Positions 21,376 to 34,064 of a stretch of DNA of 64,000 nt are shown here, piece by piece. The position numbers were made by a program, and so were the translations under genes. Under the pieces are notes generated by a model. The model saw only the letters and a program-made list of their open reading frames with translations, searched no databases and had not been told where the DNA came from. Source of the stretch: Erythroxylum novogranatense (lineage: Eukaryota; Streptophyta; Magnoliopsida; Malpighiales; Erythroxylaceae). The stretch lies in the NCBI GenBank assembly GCA_029891385.1, contig CM057229.1:1860001-1924000 (forward strand), in the 5' to 3' direction. Numbering within the stretch: position 1 is the stretch's first letter; each line of letters starts with the position of its first letter.

Positions 21376-22604
21376 GTCCGCTTCATTTGAAGAATGGAAC
21401 AAAAGCTTTCTCTGTAACTTCTCGTTTGGCTCTGGTGAATCCTATTCCGGTGAGAACTCTTTTTTTTTTTAGGTTTGAACTTTGAAGTGTTCTTTTTTTA
21501 TTTTTTGCCTTTGTTTATGGTTTCAGCTTTTCTTTTTTTGGTTTGGTGAAGATACACTTCGACAAACCCTAGTTTCTATATGATTTGGATCTTGGAATAT
21601 TCTTTTATGATTTGTCGCGCGTTAATTCCTGTTTTTTTTTTTGGTTGTATTCTGACCCGTACGCTTCTTTTTTAAAGCATGCGTCTGTATGTCGAAAAGT
21701 ACGAGTGTTAAATTGTTCAAAACGTGAAATTCATTTGCGTGTACGAAGACTTACTGTTTGGACCTGTGAATAATATTTGTAAATTATGATCATGAAAGCC
21801 ACTTTTGATGATTCGGAAGTCCTGAGAAGTTTTTAGTCGGTTGAGGAATGTGGGATTAAAACAGTCACTAGGGCATCTGGGTCATATCTATTTCTTAAGT
21901 GTTACTCGAACGATAGTGAAATCGAATTTGTCGGAGATTTAGAATAAGCTTCAGGCTTATTGTTTATGACCTAGTTGTTGGAAATCTGTATGAAGAATAT
22001 TAGGGGTAGGGGCTTTCGTCTCATTCCGCAATTTTCTCTGCCCATAATGGGGTTATTATTGTTTTGCCTTGTCATGTAGCTTTCTATTGAAGTATGCAAG
22101 CATTTGTTTTTTGTGCTTTTAATCCTTTACGATCTTATGTTATTACAAAGTGATTTTTTGGCCTTATCATAGATAGCAGAGATTCTTTTATGGATATAAA
22201 TCCATTGTTGTTCTTCGTTTCTTTTCTGCGTACGCTTGGTGAACTCATTTGCTTCCAAGTTGTGTTAGTATGTGGGGATACTTTTGGGGTTGGGTTGGGG
22301 TAAGAGGGAAGGGCACCTTGTTAGTTGAATTTTCTTATGTAATGAGCCATCAAATTCTTTTGTCTCCGATCATTTTGTGCTCTTTAATGTTTCATCAAAT
22401 GGTGGTTAAGTCTATTGATTGGATGTGTTGTTTTCTTTCCTTCTGGATGATAAGGAATTGTGAAACCTCATGTAGAGATGTGATCTGAGATTGATTTTCA
22501 TTATATGTTGGGACATATTGGGATATTCATTATGTATGCGTCACGAGCTTCTTATTATTCTCTTACAGGGACCTCTAGATCTCTTTCGTACTTTCTTTGC
22601 TTGA
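21374..22604 (+). other. Spliced 5'UTR with upstream ORF of the RING gene
   Basis: A 5'UTR exon ends at 21,449 (TTCCG/GTGAG) and the next begins at 22,569 (TTACAG/GGACC), defining a 1119-bp leader intron. An ATG at 21,374 opens a frame that crosses this junction and ends at TAG near 22,604, giving an upstream ORF of about 38 codons. It ends before the main ATG at 22,650. If the transcript starts upstream of 21,374, this uORF could lower translation of the main protein. No coding homology was recognised. Confidence 0.5.
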
Positions 22605-22649
22605 GTTAGCTTGTCTCTGGGGTTAGATCGTCCTTGCATCCAAATACTC

Positions 22650-24994
22650 ATGGGATCGGCTTGCTGTAAGGTGGCAAAAGATAAAGACTTCATCATTAGA
22701 AGTGAAAGTAACACTTTGAACAGGAATGCCAGATGTTCTCCATCATGGAGCTTCCGTTGGGAAAATCGAAGACGTGTAGCTGGTGAAGTTGAGGATGCTT
22801 CTTACCAAACTTCTCATCAGAACAGCAGATATCTTAGTGCAGAGATCAAAGAGCTAGTAGGTTCTGATCAGGATAATCATTTTGACGAGGGAAGTCTGCA
22901 TGACAGTTTTGGAACTCCTTTCTCTGTGAAATCACCAGTCCATCAAGGAACAAGTTTGAATTTAACTAATCAATCTTCAGGTACATTATTTGATCTCGTT
23001 TGTATATGATCCTAAAGCTTCCCTTGATCTTCTGTCCTCAGTCCACCCCCAACGACCGGTTATTTTCTCAACTTGTTTTAGAAACTAGTGGTCACCTGTT
23101 ATTCAGATGGAAAACATGACTTGAGATATTTGATTCTATATTTGGGTTCATTAAGTCGTTCCAAGTGAACCAGAATAGGTTCTCATCCTCGAGACAATAT
23201 AATAACAATAAAATCCAAAGTATTACAGGTTATAGCATGTCATATAATTCTTTTGCATCTGTTTTCAGGCTATGGTATGCCCAGAATTACTATGTTAATG
23301 TAGGAAAATTGCTGGGATCATATGATGTCATTTCCTTGGCATTCTTAATATATTTTGTTCTGCAGGTTTACAACTCACATTCAACACTTTCTTAAGCAGT
23401 GCATGATACTCTCTAGTAGTTTCTATTATCTACTTCTGGCCAATGCATTGTGGGTTGCTATGTCTGCCAGAAGTGTACTTCTTGCTGCTTCAAAAAATGG
23501 CCTTAGCCTTTTAGATGTAATCATTAGCATAGTCTGAAACTTTTAGCCTCTAATTAATGCTTAATTTTGGTGTAAAAATTCCTGCTTAGCAGTGCAATTG
23601 TTTGTCAAAACATGGTCATCTGATTAGCTTTGGTCCAGAGAATACTATTTGTAGGCACTACCTTACTAACTGAAGCATATGAACTCCAAGACTACTGCAC
23701 AAATATTCCTATTATAATTCTCATGAGAAAAGTCTGCGATTCAGAGTTTTAATTGCTTTTCTCAGATAACCATCACTAACAAATTTGTGCAACGAAGCAC
23801 TGAAGGACCTTTGCATGTTAACTATTTGCTTCATATCATTTTGTTGTGCATTGTGATGAGGATTAAATTTTGCAACTTTGTTCGAAACCTTTTTGGTGGG
23901 GTACTTAATCATTCTTAACATTCTTGATGCAGATGTATCTCTGAGAAGCAATAACACTGTAGAGGTAAGTTTTGACCAGTTGAATTCCTGCCTTCCCTCT
24001 CCCCTGCCTAGGCTTTTTATTTTCTGTTCTGAATAACTCGCTCACTGAAACACTATCTCAGGTAAAGAGCTTGGCGGAATCGCTTGATGCCACTGAATTA
24101 TCTTCATCAAAGCTTTCTTACACCATTCATTCTCCATTTCTAACTCCTGTTGCTGATTCTACCCATGGTCATCTACTTCATCCCTACACAACTCCGTCGA
24201 GATGGCCTCGACGCTCACCTGGACATCGACTATTCAGGCAGATTTCTGATAGTCGAATTCTAGGATTGAAGTCACCAAATAATTACTCATTATCTGAAGG
24301 AAGATCATCACTTGGACCCTCCCTTGGTAGCCATAATCTAGTGATGGGTTCCCGTGGAGGTTCTTCTGATTGTTGGTCAATGCAAACCTTTTCTGAGCTT
24401 GTGGCATCTTCTCAAAGAGAGAGGTGGTCTTTTGACAGTGAACGCTTTAGCTTTGGCTTGGGCAAGATAGGTGGTGGAAGCAGCAGATTCTCATGTTCTC
24501 CCTCCCCAGATCTGCGCAATTGTGCAGCTTGCTCAAAGTCATTGAATGAGAAATCTTGGTGGCAGAACCCAGTGGTTTCGGTGCTTGTATGTGGTCATGC
24601 ATACCATGCTGAGTGCCTTGAAATGATGACTCCAGAGATAGACAAATATGATCCATCTTGCCCAATGTGCACAGGAGGAGAGAAACAAGTGTTAAAGATG
24701 TCCAAGAGGGCTTTGAGAACTGAAGCTGACCTAAAAGCAAAGTTTCATAAAATTTCAAGAAACCGTGTCGTTGACAGTTCTATTGACAGTGATTCTGATG
24801 ATTTTTATCCAGAAAAGAATATCACACGAGACGGAGGCTCACCAAAGCTGGAATCTAGTTCAAGTGCAGGGAGGTCCTCTGTAAAGCCATTCTTGAGAAA
24901 GCACTTCTCGTTTGGGTCCAGATGGAGTAGATCCTTTGCAGAGAAGGGTACCTCAAGGAAAAGAGGGTTTTGGGCAAGACATCATAAAGATTGA
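22650..24994 (+). CDS. RING-finger protein, N-myristoylation-type start
   Basis: Three exons (22,650-22,980; 23,933-23,964; 24,062-24,994) join in frame to 431 codons. The start ATG encodes M-G-S-A-C-C, a strong N-myristoylation plus palmitoylation signal, followed by C-S-P-S-W-S-F-R-W, a motif I associate with a plant RING/U-box family (AT1G19680-like). The RING lies near residues 275-324: C-x2-C, then C298-x-H300-x2-H303-x2-C306, then C321-x2-C324, fitting zinc coordination and E3 ubiquitin ligase activity at a membrane. The rest is Ser-rich and likely disordered, with a basic C-terminus. All junctions are GT-AG, and exon 2 is only 32 bp. Substrates are unknown. Confidence 0.93.
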
Positions 24995-25491
24995 CACTTT
25001 TATTAGTTGGATGTGAAATTTCTTAAGCTTGATTACCCTAGTGGTAATGCCCGGGTTTCAGTAGTTCATCTGAAAATCTATTCTATGTTTTCAAACTTAT
25101 GCTGATTTCTTATCTGTTCTTCTCTAGTGCAAGCGGACTTCGCTTCACTTTCCACACAGCCTTCTCATTTTGTCTAATATAAGGGAAAGATGAGGAAAGT
25201 GAGAAAAGAAACAAAACCTCAGGTAGCCCTCTCTTCCACGCAAAGTTCTAGGTTAAGTATATTTTGATCCATCTGTTGTTAAAGCCATCAGTTCATGTGC
25301 TGCTACTATTGACAATACAAGTTGAGGAATATAATCCACTATTTCTGGTACAAATGCATGCATTGATTCCAGGTTAACTCACATTAGAATCCAATTTCAG
25401 GTCCTATCATTAATATATTTGTGTACATAATATCACGTTTCACAAGCTATCTAGGTATTGTGTCTAAATTTGGTCAGTAACCTGATCGAGG
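24995..25491. other. Convergent 3' intergenic spacer
   Basis: About 0.5 kb separates the stop codons of the RING gene (plus) and the Rossmann-fold gene (minus). It would hold both 3'UTRs. No other feature was recognised. Confidence 0.6.
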
Positions 25492-27549
25492 TCATTGAAA
25501 TGGTTTTTCCATTTGATCAATAATGCTCTGCAGTCCTGATCTGTAACTTGGGTAAAGCAGCTTCACTCCTAAATCTCTTTTCATACGTGCATTGGAAACC
25601 CGTTTCTCGCCGCTTGAATTGAACTTCTCAGTAGAATATTCAGATACTTGACAGGAGGTGCCATGCTTTCCCATGCCTGGCCATTTCTTCTGAATCAACT
25701 CCTCTGCAAACGCAAATACCTCTTCACGTGGTGCCGGATCATCATCCACAATATTGTAAGTTCTTCTGTAATAGGAAATTCAAGCAGATTTCGTACACAC
25801 CAACTTTCTAGGTACCATAACTTCGTTTACACTATAAAGGACATTATTATGATACTCGAAAAATCGAACAATTGGTGAATTATGTTTGGAACAACCAAAT
25901 GGGGTTCCAGCGAAAGCATACCCGGATCCCGGTATCTGGATGCTAGCCCTGAGTGCTTGGCAAATGTCCTCAACATGAATCCTAGACGTGTATTGCCTGG
26001 ATGTCCTCAATTTCTGACCTTTGGACCAAGGTTTTCGTTTGATTATAGTGTCTACTGCACTGCCAAATTTTGCTTGAAACTTCAGTTCTTGCAGACAAAA
26101 GTTCCAGACAGACAAGCATCAAGCAAATAACAATTACACATGAGCCCCAATGACAATGTTGTTAGTGCCAATTGAAGGATCGGAAAATTTAGCAGAAACG
26201 GCAAATCTGAAAGGATTTCACACACGAGAAGAGAAGTCGGCACTAACCTTCGACCAGGGCCATAAATCCCTCCAAGTCTAAGTACTTGCGTTGAGATCCC
26301 AAGACCATGACCCAAGCTCAACCATCCCTCTTCAGCAGCTAACCTTGACTTAGCCACATCACTTGTCGGGCGTGTTTCGCAACTGCAACAAATTTAAGGA
26401 TCTAACTACATCTGTCTGATGTCTGTCTATAACATCATAAGTTTCATCCGAAATGTACTTACTCCTCGTCCACCCAGGCACCACCCCAAGCACCATAAAC
26501 ACCTGCTCACATGAAACAGTTCCAGAAGACCATTAATAGCAATTGAGGGGTAAAAGATATGAATTCAAATGTGAATTAAGAAATTCTTTTTATCAAACTT
26601 GTCACTTTGCATAATGAATATCAATAACTTAGTCCTCAAACACTTGAGCATGGCAATTTCACCGGAATTGGTTGAAAAGGCATTGAGAAGTTAATAAACC
26701 ATCATAATTTAACAATGGATAAAACCATACGTACTGGTAGAAGAAAGATAACCAATCCACCGAATACTTGCATCCATTAGAACACCTCTCAAAAGTTCCT
26801 CATGCCTAAGAATCTGAAACAAAAGAAGATGAAATACAGAACTCGGTGAGCAAACGTTTAAGTAAACACAAAAATTAACAGGGAAAGCAACCACTACCGG
26901 ATCCCCAACACCCACAACAGGAGGCAGAGACACAAGGAGGTGTGTATAAGATTTCAACAAACTCAAAGGGCTCAATCTGCCAATGGAGACAGGTAGAATT
27001 CAGCATCTTCATGGTAGAAGAAACGCAATTTTGATTATCACAAAACGTTATAAGTAGTTCAGTGCAAGTAAAGCTGCTGACTTGGGCTCATTTGCATCGA
27101 AGAGGCAAACATCATATCCTTTTTCTTCAAGTTCCTTCTTCTTCGTCAAGCTTGTGCAAGTCCCAAACACCGACCTTATAGTTAAATCATTCAATCCTGG
27201 ATCAATTAACTAGACAAACATCGATTTCATAGAGAAAAATTAGGAAAAAAACTAAGAAGTACATTAAATACAAGTTAGAAAATGACCAGTCTTCTTCCTT
27301 TCGAAGACTTTGAGCAAAGAATTGGCCGACGTAACCCATCCCGATAATGAACTTCCGATTCCGACATGCTGGCTCAGGATTGTTTACTTTCGTACAATCT
27401 AAACGCTTCGGCGTTTGGTTTCGGTGCCTTGTAAGAGCCGAATTTGTCGGAAACCGCGAGGTTTGAAGTTGAATCGCGGGAATTTGGCATATCACCATCG
27501 ATGAAGCTGTATGGAGGGTGGGGGTTATGGATTCCCTGTAATTTGGCAT
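25492..27549 (-). CDS. NAD(P)-binding Rossmann-fold (epimerase-like) protein
   Basis: Eight minus-strand exons (27,549-27,287; 27,174-27,082; 26,976-26,898; 26,813-26,735; 26,502-26,463; 26,382-26,248; 26,059-25,922; 25,765-25,492) join without a break to 366 aa. The dinucleotide-binding loop is G70-M-G-Y-V-G75, preceded by a ~65-residue basic/Ser-rich region that could be a plastid transit peptide. Later landmarks are H-L-L-V-S-L-P-P-V, W-I-G-Y-L-S-S-T-S-V-Y-G, R-L-G-G-I-Y-G-P-G-R, H-V-E-D-I-C-Q-A-L and Y-N-I-V-D-D-D-P, all typical of extended-SDR/YeeZ-like proteins and of Arabidopsis AT1G19690 as I recall it. Substrate is unknown. It shares a 1.27-kb divergent intergenic region with the TLC gene. 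Confidence 0.93.
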
Positions 27550-28817
27550 AGGGATGATTTGGGCTGAGCTGGAATGGGCTTGTAGTTCATTTAATTGTTC
27601 AAACTCAGCACAATTCTAGCCCAAATCCATAATAGGTTATGACCGATTCTTATTCCAAATCAATTTATATTATTTTTATTAATTTTAAGTATGTAAAAAT
27701 TAATAAATAATTAAATACACAAAAAAATTTCTTAAAGATATTAATTCATAAAAAAACTAAAAATATAAAAAATTATGTCCTTTAATCCTTTACTAAATAT
27801 CATCTTTAAGGATGACAACAGGTCAACGCGGGGATAAGCTTTAATCCTCGTCGCCCCTTTAACGCAGGAGCTCAAACTGATTCGCATACGAATAAATTTC
27901 GGTTGCATTATTAAGAAAGTTAACTTGGGACAAAGAACCCTAGCCTCACTTAACTCTATTCAACTTGAGTTGTTTTTTTTCAAAACGACATTATTTATTA
28001 TTTCTTGCTGGTTTTCAGCTTAACCTGAATTTTTTTTATATAAAAAAAAGGCCTAATACTCTCAACTCGGGCCTAGCCCAGTTCCTATTGTCATACCTAA
28101 TTGTCTTATAAACATAACCTTAAACCATGACGTATGAAAATCATTGCTACTCTGAACAAGATAAATCCATTTTTGTTTTGGTATAAAACAAAATCTAAGA
28201 GATTTGAAGAAGATTTTTGTTAGAAGACACGAAAACTTAAACTCTTACAAAAAGACTAAACAAAATCAAATAGAAGACTTAGAACACATCGTCGTTACTA
28301 TCGTCCAGTCTGAAGTTGCAGACAATCATTTAATCTAAAATTTTGCAATAAAATAGGGTCTAAAGAAGTTTAATACTACGCAATTTTATTCTTATATAAT
28401 AGAAAGACTATAATCAATAAATCTACGTATAAATAAGACAATATAAAATTGATGCAAGTTAAAAAAAAAAAAAAAAAACTAGCATATAAAATTTCTATGC
28501 CTCGTTGGGGATTACCAAATCAATAAATATAATTTAGCAGATACATCAATTATTATTATTAGTATAAATGAGGTAGAAGGCAATAGTGGCCAAACTTCCA
28601 CCTAACAACCATAAAATAAATTTAATGAAACTCAACTACTAAACACAAGAACCAGCTTCCTTGGCATTTCAGGTTTCAAATGTAACAAGTGCTTCACAAC
28701 CAGAATATACCTTCCACATGCTTGGCAGTTTGTAGGGAAGGGTGATTTTGTGGTACTTAATCATCAACCTGAAAAGAGTTTTGTTTTGGTCAGTCTGAGG
28801 TTTAGAATTGCAAGAAA
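27550..28817. other. Divergent intergenic region
   Basis: This 1.27-kb AT-rich region separates the Rossmann-fold gene (minus) from the TLC gene (plus) and must hold both promoters. It includes a poly-A run near 28,459-28,478. No mobile-element ends or further genes were recognised. Confidence 0.5.
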
Positions 28818-30731
28818 ATGGAGAAGTTTGTGGTTGACATCATTGTATATGGAGTTGTTTCCTGGACAACGTTGTTCTTGTTCTTCAGGAAACTGTTACC
28901 TAAACGTAGTTTCGAGTTCTGTAATCGTCTAGTGTCTACAGTTCACGCGACTCTGGCAGTGACGTTGGCTGCTCTAACTGTCCAAGACTGGAGGTGCCCA
29001 GTTTGTCCTTTTGCTTCCAAATCTTCACCAAGTCAGGTACGTAGTTAGATTTCTGCTGGGTTTGGTTTGTTTGATCTATCTGTGGCTGGAGAACAAATCT
29101 GAGTACAGTTGTTGGTGTCCTGAGAAGATGCGAGCACTGGCAGTGAGTGTTTCGTACCTGATATATGACATGGTGTGTTGCTTCTTCGACAAGAGATTCA
29201 ATCTGGACAACGCTGTTCACCATTTGGTGAGCATTGTGGGAATTGGAGCTGGGCTTGCTTATCAGAAGGTAACTCATTTCTCAAAACAACTCCTTTCATT
29301 TGTTTTTCCAAGTCAGGTGATCCACCTGACATAACAAGTAGGACAGACTTTATTACAACGTAATATACCGAACAGACTTTATTATTCGGATCGTTTACGA
29401 AATGGTTAAAAATAAAAAATTGTGAAATAAATTATTTTAGTTTCGTCTGATTTTTCGAAGCAGTTTTGATATCAAAACGAGCTTCAATCTTTTAGGACTT
29501 TCACCGAAAACTTTCACGGACACTCAGTTAACGTCTTTCTATAAATTTTTAAAGACGTAAGCATTTTTTACGAGTCGGGGATCCGAACGCTTACGAACAA
29601 CTGAAGGATACTTTAATCTTTATATATATATATAGCTTTTATATTGGGCTTCTATTGTTGAGATATGGAGCCTCATAAAATATACTGAACTTTATATCTT
29701 TTGTATTCTATTCTTCTAATATATCGTATTATCGAAAAACAATTCACAGTGAATAAAAAAAAACTCTAACCATCCGTGAACGTAGCTATTTTTTAGTGAA
29801 TCACGTAAATCTGTTTGTTCGTTTATTTTTCGCACTATTCTTTGATTATTGGAATTGATTGTCTTTAACATCCTCGTCATAAATTCGGTATATATCCGAT
29901 TTATATTAATCGAGATCTATTTTCTTTCCGAACTTCGGCTTATTAATTTAGATTATTTATTGAGTTATTTTATTATCTTTGTCTAAATTAAATTACTTAA
30001 CTTAACCGATAAATTATTAAAAAATTAAAAAATATAATTAATAGTTGTCAGAGAGGACAAAATTGTCGGAGCACCTGAAACTTCGAAAACCTTTATCTGC
30101 AACTTCTTAAGAGTCCATATAATATATTTCAGTTCACTGATGACCGATACAATCTACAGACATATTTAGATTTCTTTAAAATGTTTGCTTGCAAGCTGAA
30201 GCTATCACTGCTTGCAGTGTGGATCAGAAATGGTAGCAGCTTTATGGATAACCGAGCTCTCGAGCCCTTTCCTCCATTTAAGGGAACTTCTCAAGGAACT
30301 TGGTTACAGAGACACTGAACTTAATTTAGCAGCTGATGTGAGTTCTATGCAGCTCCTGTTTCTAAGTCGAGAAAGTGAAATTCTGGAGATTAATCCACAA
30401 GTTTCTGATGTGGTCTTTTGCTGTGACACAGATTTTATTTGCAGCTATATTCTCATTTGCAAGAATGGTGGGAGGACCTTACCTTACCTATGTTACTCTG
30501 ACTGCCCAAAATCCATTCATTATTAAGGTACTCACTTGACCTCAGTTAATGAAAATTATGTTGTTAATTTTATGGATTAGGAACATAATTATGTAATTGG
30601 ATCAGGCAACAGCGCTGGGACTGCAGCTAGTGAGTGCTTTCTGGTTTTACAAGATTGTGAGAATGGTGAAGTACAAGCTTCAAAAGTGGAGTGGCACTAA
30701 AGAAGTTAGATATACTGTGAAAATGAATTAG
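28818..30731 (+). CDS. TLC-domain membrane protein (TMEM136-like)
   Basis: Five exons (28,818-29,036; 29,128-29,268; 30,218-30,337; 30,432-30,527; 30,606-30,731) join in frame to 233 aa. The protein is hydrophobic throughout, with about five to six membrane spans. It begins M-E-K-F-V-V-D-I-I-V-Y-G-V, then has S-T-V-H-A-T-L-A-V, L-I-Y-D-M, the paired His of D-N-A-V-H-H-L-V-S-I, E-L-S-S-P-F-L-H-L-R and S-A-F-W-F-Y-K-I near the end, as in plant TLC proteins such as AT4G10360 (from memory). The TLC fold is shared by ceramide synthases and lipid-sensing or transport proteins; the exact role here is not known. Intron 2 is the largest (949 bp), AT-rich, with no TE ends seen. Confidence 0.93.
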
Positions 30732-31064
30732 ACCCAAGTTGAAAGTAATTGTCAGGATTGTAAAGAGACGCTCTTTCATTGATAACAATATGGATGTTGC
30801 TTTCTTTTTCCACCTCTATACATGGCCCAACTCGAAATTTAATTAATTCACTACAAACAGTGCCTTGGTTTTTTTTAATGTCTACCCTGTCCTGAGCGCT
30901 TGAACATGGGGCCCTGGAATTAGAAAATGAATTTACAAGCAGGATCTGTTCTCTCCCTCAGTGTCAGATTTAAATGAATAGTGCAACAAAAACTCCCATT
31001 TTATGCCTAGTAGTTCCTTGAGATACAGGGATCTAACAAAAGCGTGAGGTTTAAGGGTCAAATT
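30732..31064. other. Convergent 3' spacer
   Basis: The 333 bp between the TLC stop (plus) and the glycosyltransferase stop (minus) would hold both 3'UTRs. Nothing else was recognised. Confidence 0.6.
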
Positions 31065-34064
31065 CTATTGAGTTTTTGAAGACTCTGACTTCTCCAATAC
31101 TTCCTTCAAGACCACAGCAATCCTCCGGGACATATGGTGTTCCAAGAATCTATCCTTGGTTCTTTCATACCCTTTCTTTCCCATTGTAAGCCTTCTTTCA
31201 ACGTGTGTGGCTAATCTCACTATGTTGTTTGCAAGAGTTGTTACTCCATCTTTCCCAGCAGGATGCAACAGACCTGTTGTTCCATTCACTACAATCTCCA
31301 TTGTTCCTCCAGCTGCTGTGCCCTGAAATGTTGCACGTTTTCTGAGCTATAAAGAAGAAACCTGATGCAGAATTCTACTGCATATGAGGAGTAAGTTGCG
31401 GTGCCCTGAACAAGTATTCATGTCTAGGCAATGATATATAACTAGTGAAGCACAAAGAATTGACCAAATAAAACGATCCAAGTCCCATGTCAATGCTCCA
31501 ATTGAACCAAAAGAGAACACATTAATGTAGGGTAAATAGATCTCTGACTTGAAGGCAAGACATTATCGATGTAATTAGATTGCAAACTGATTCTTGCTTA
31601 GCTTGAAAAGTTCATTGTCCATATGGAAGCAAACAAGAAGAGCCTTTTTTATATACAGAATAGCTTACCAATACAGGAAGCTGAAATGCCATAGCTTCAA
31701 TTGTTATCCTTCCAAAGCACTCCCCCCGGGCCTGCACATAAATCACAAGTTCTAATCTTCCAAAGTAAAGGCACGAAAAACTTCAATGCATGGATTACAG
31801 CAAGAAACTAACGGGGAGAATAGCAGGACCCTGACTGTTGCCAAACTTTGTTCCTTCACTAAATATAACCAGGATGTCTCAGAGCCAATAATGAACTTTC
31901 ACATAATCACCTTGATTTATTTTCCTTTAATACCACACTATATGTGCCATAACAAACGTTATACGAAAAAGATGTCAATTAAGCCTTAATAAATGCAAGT
32001 TTCCAGTCCTAAACTATCTCTACAAATATGGTTTGCTGAATAACATGGTACACAAGTCTAGTCCTTACCAAGTTTGAACTAAACGTCTTCGAGCAATGAA
32101 TTGATACTGTTGTGTTTGAAAAGGAGCCTAGCCTAGCCTCAAGGTAATCTTCTGTTTACTCATGATCTCTTGGAGTTAAGAGTGAAACGGGAAAGTCATG
32201 AAGGCTTGTTAAGAACACAATGTCAACAACGCTCTTCAAATGGAACAAAAGAATATGTTTGTTTCTCCACAGAAGACTCCTCCATCAAAGTCAAAGGAAA
32301 CTCATGTTCCTTCTCAACTAAAATTTAGTACCTTTTCTCAATTGGTAGACAAAGATAGCCCACGTTTTCTCATAGAATATATTTTCAAGCAAAATATGAC
32401 AGTTTATTGATTTCCAAACAGGAAACTGAATCAAGAGTTTGAACCTGAGAGTTCTGAACAAGAACATCGATAGAAGCCAAATATGGAGCCACTGTCAGGG
32501 TTTTGTTGACGAAGTGAACACGATCCTGAATCTTGTTATCCACAACAAACTGACGTAACTCCATTTCAAAATTTGTTTGAGCATTCACATCACTTCCAAC
32601 AATTACGGCATGAATTGATGGCACCAGCAGTTTCTTTTCTTGGATTAGTTGCAGACTCTCCTTAAAAGCACGAAGAAAAAGATCCTGACCCTTTCCGCGT
32701 GAAACACCTGCATCAAAATAACGCCTAGAACTTACTAGAATGAAACCTATGATTAGCGTAAAACTAGAACTCTTCTATAAAATTTGGATTTTTAAGGTGG
32801 CAACATTATAAAATTTGGATTTTTAAGGTGGCAACATTCTACAACAGATTGCACTGTATAGCCTAGTAAAACTACGATAAGAAGAACGTACTATTTATGA
32901 TGGCAAAGAGTATATCATCATCATGGACTCCCAGAGACTCACGAACATGTTCACGGAGAACCCTTTTGGCGACACCATCTTCAGCCACTTCCATTAAATC
33001 CTTGCTATTTCCAAGCTGTACCACATATGTTTTAGGCATCTTAATCCTGGAAATGAAAAGGTTATCACAATGAGCTTAGATGGAACAAAAACTAAATCAA
33101 CCTCTACACCAGAGAAAACTAAGAACCATACCCTAACTGATGCTGGGTCCTGTTTTTCCAGTATTCTGTTGTTGCATGCGAATCAATCATGGCACCTGCA
33201 ACAAAAGGGAGGTGTTTAACATACTCTAGCTTGAAATAATGCCCTCTCATTTCGTGAATCCACCACAGAACCTTTGGAAGAACTTCCGCAACTTTGTCTT
33301 TCAATACACCATCAAGCCATTTTCCAGTAACAGCAGTATTCAAAACCACCAAATTAGCATTAAGAGCCGTCTCAATAGCTTTCTGACCTTTTGCAGAGAA
33401 GACCTAACAATGTACAAATCCCGCTATAAGGAAACTGTCAGAAACCAAACAACAACAGGTAATTCAGATGATTTTAATAGAACTGCATTGACAGAAAGTT
33501 CTCATCTTTCATGATAGATTTTGTCTTTTCGGTTAATTTGACCTATAAAATCATAACTCGAATGAAAATGAAAATCACCTGTACACCTCTGTCCAACAAT
33601 TTGCGCTCCAAACTGTAAACGACCTCATCAGGATCGGCAGCTCTCTGGTTAGTGATCCAAACGACTTGCGAACCAACTCCTCTAAGCAGAAACGCCAGCT
33701 CCATCAACAACAAAGGCCCACCTACCCATATTTTCCCAAAACTAACTCAAAACTGTTCTCGGGAAACAAACAGAAAACAAAAGCAAAAGAAAACCCAGAA
33801 TCCCAATTACAGCATACCGGAAAGTGACAGCTCGTGTGAGACCAAAAGAACGAGCTTTGACTTCATGAAAGCGAGAGGGTTTGGGCCGCCATTTACAGAA
33901 GAAGAGCGAATCGGGACTTGCGTGTCCTGGGTTGCTTCACCGAAACGATTGCTAGTTGTTGTTATGGAGTGGCATGAGTCGAATGCTGATCTCATGAACA
34001 ACACCATTAGAGTTGATAGAGCGAACAATGCGATTATCATGAGTAGCCATACGTTCTTGTGCAT
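31065..34064 (-). CDS. Family 4 glycosyltransferase, type II membrane anchor
   Basis: Seven minus-strand exons (34,064-33,818; 33,721-33,579; 33,403-33,132; 33,046-32,892; 32,707-32,445; 31,731-31,669; 31,322-31,065) join to an open frame of 466 aa. Residues 5-27 form a membrane anchor (V-W-L-L-M-I-I-A-L-F), placing the catalytic part in the Golgi/ER lumen. The GT-B fold is shown by G-G-P-L-L-L-M-E-L-A-F near residue 83, V-S-R-G-K-G-Q-D-L-F, V-G-S-D-V-N-A-Q and the E364-x7-E372 motif in G-E-C-F-G-R-I-T-I-E-A-M, followed by G-T-A-A-G-G-T-M-E. Arabidopsis AT1G19710/AT1G75420 appear to be the counterparts. Donor and acceptor sugars are unknown. Confidence 0.93.
32776..32837. repeat. Tandem 31-bp duplication in an intron
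   Basis: Two adjacent identical copies of a 31-bp unit beginning TATAAAATTTGG (32,776-32,806 and 32,807-32,837) lie in the fourth intron of the glycosyltransferase gene. It looks like a recent local duplication. It does not touch splice sites. Confidence 0.85.
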
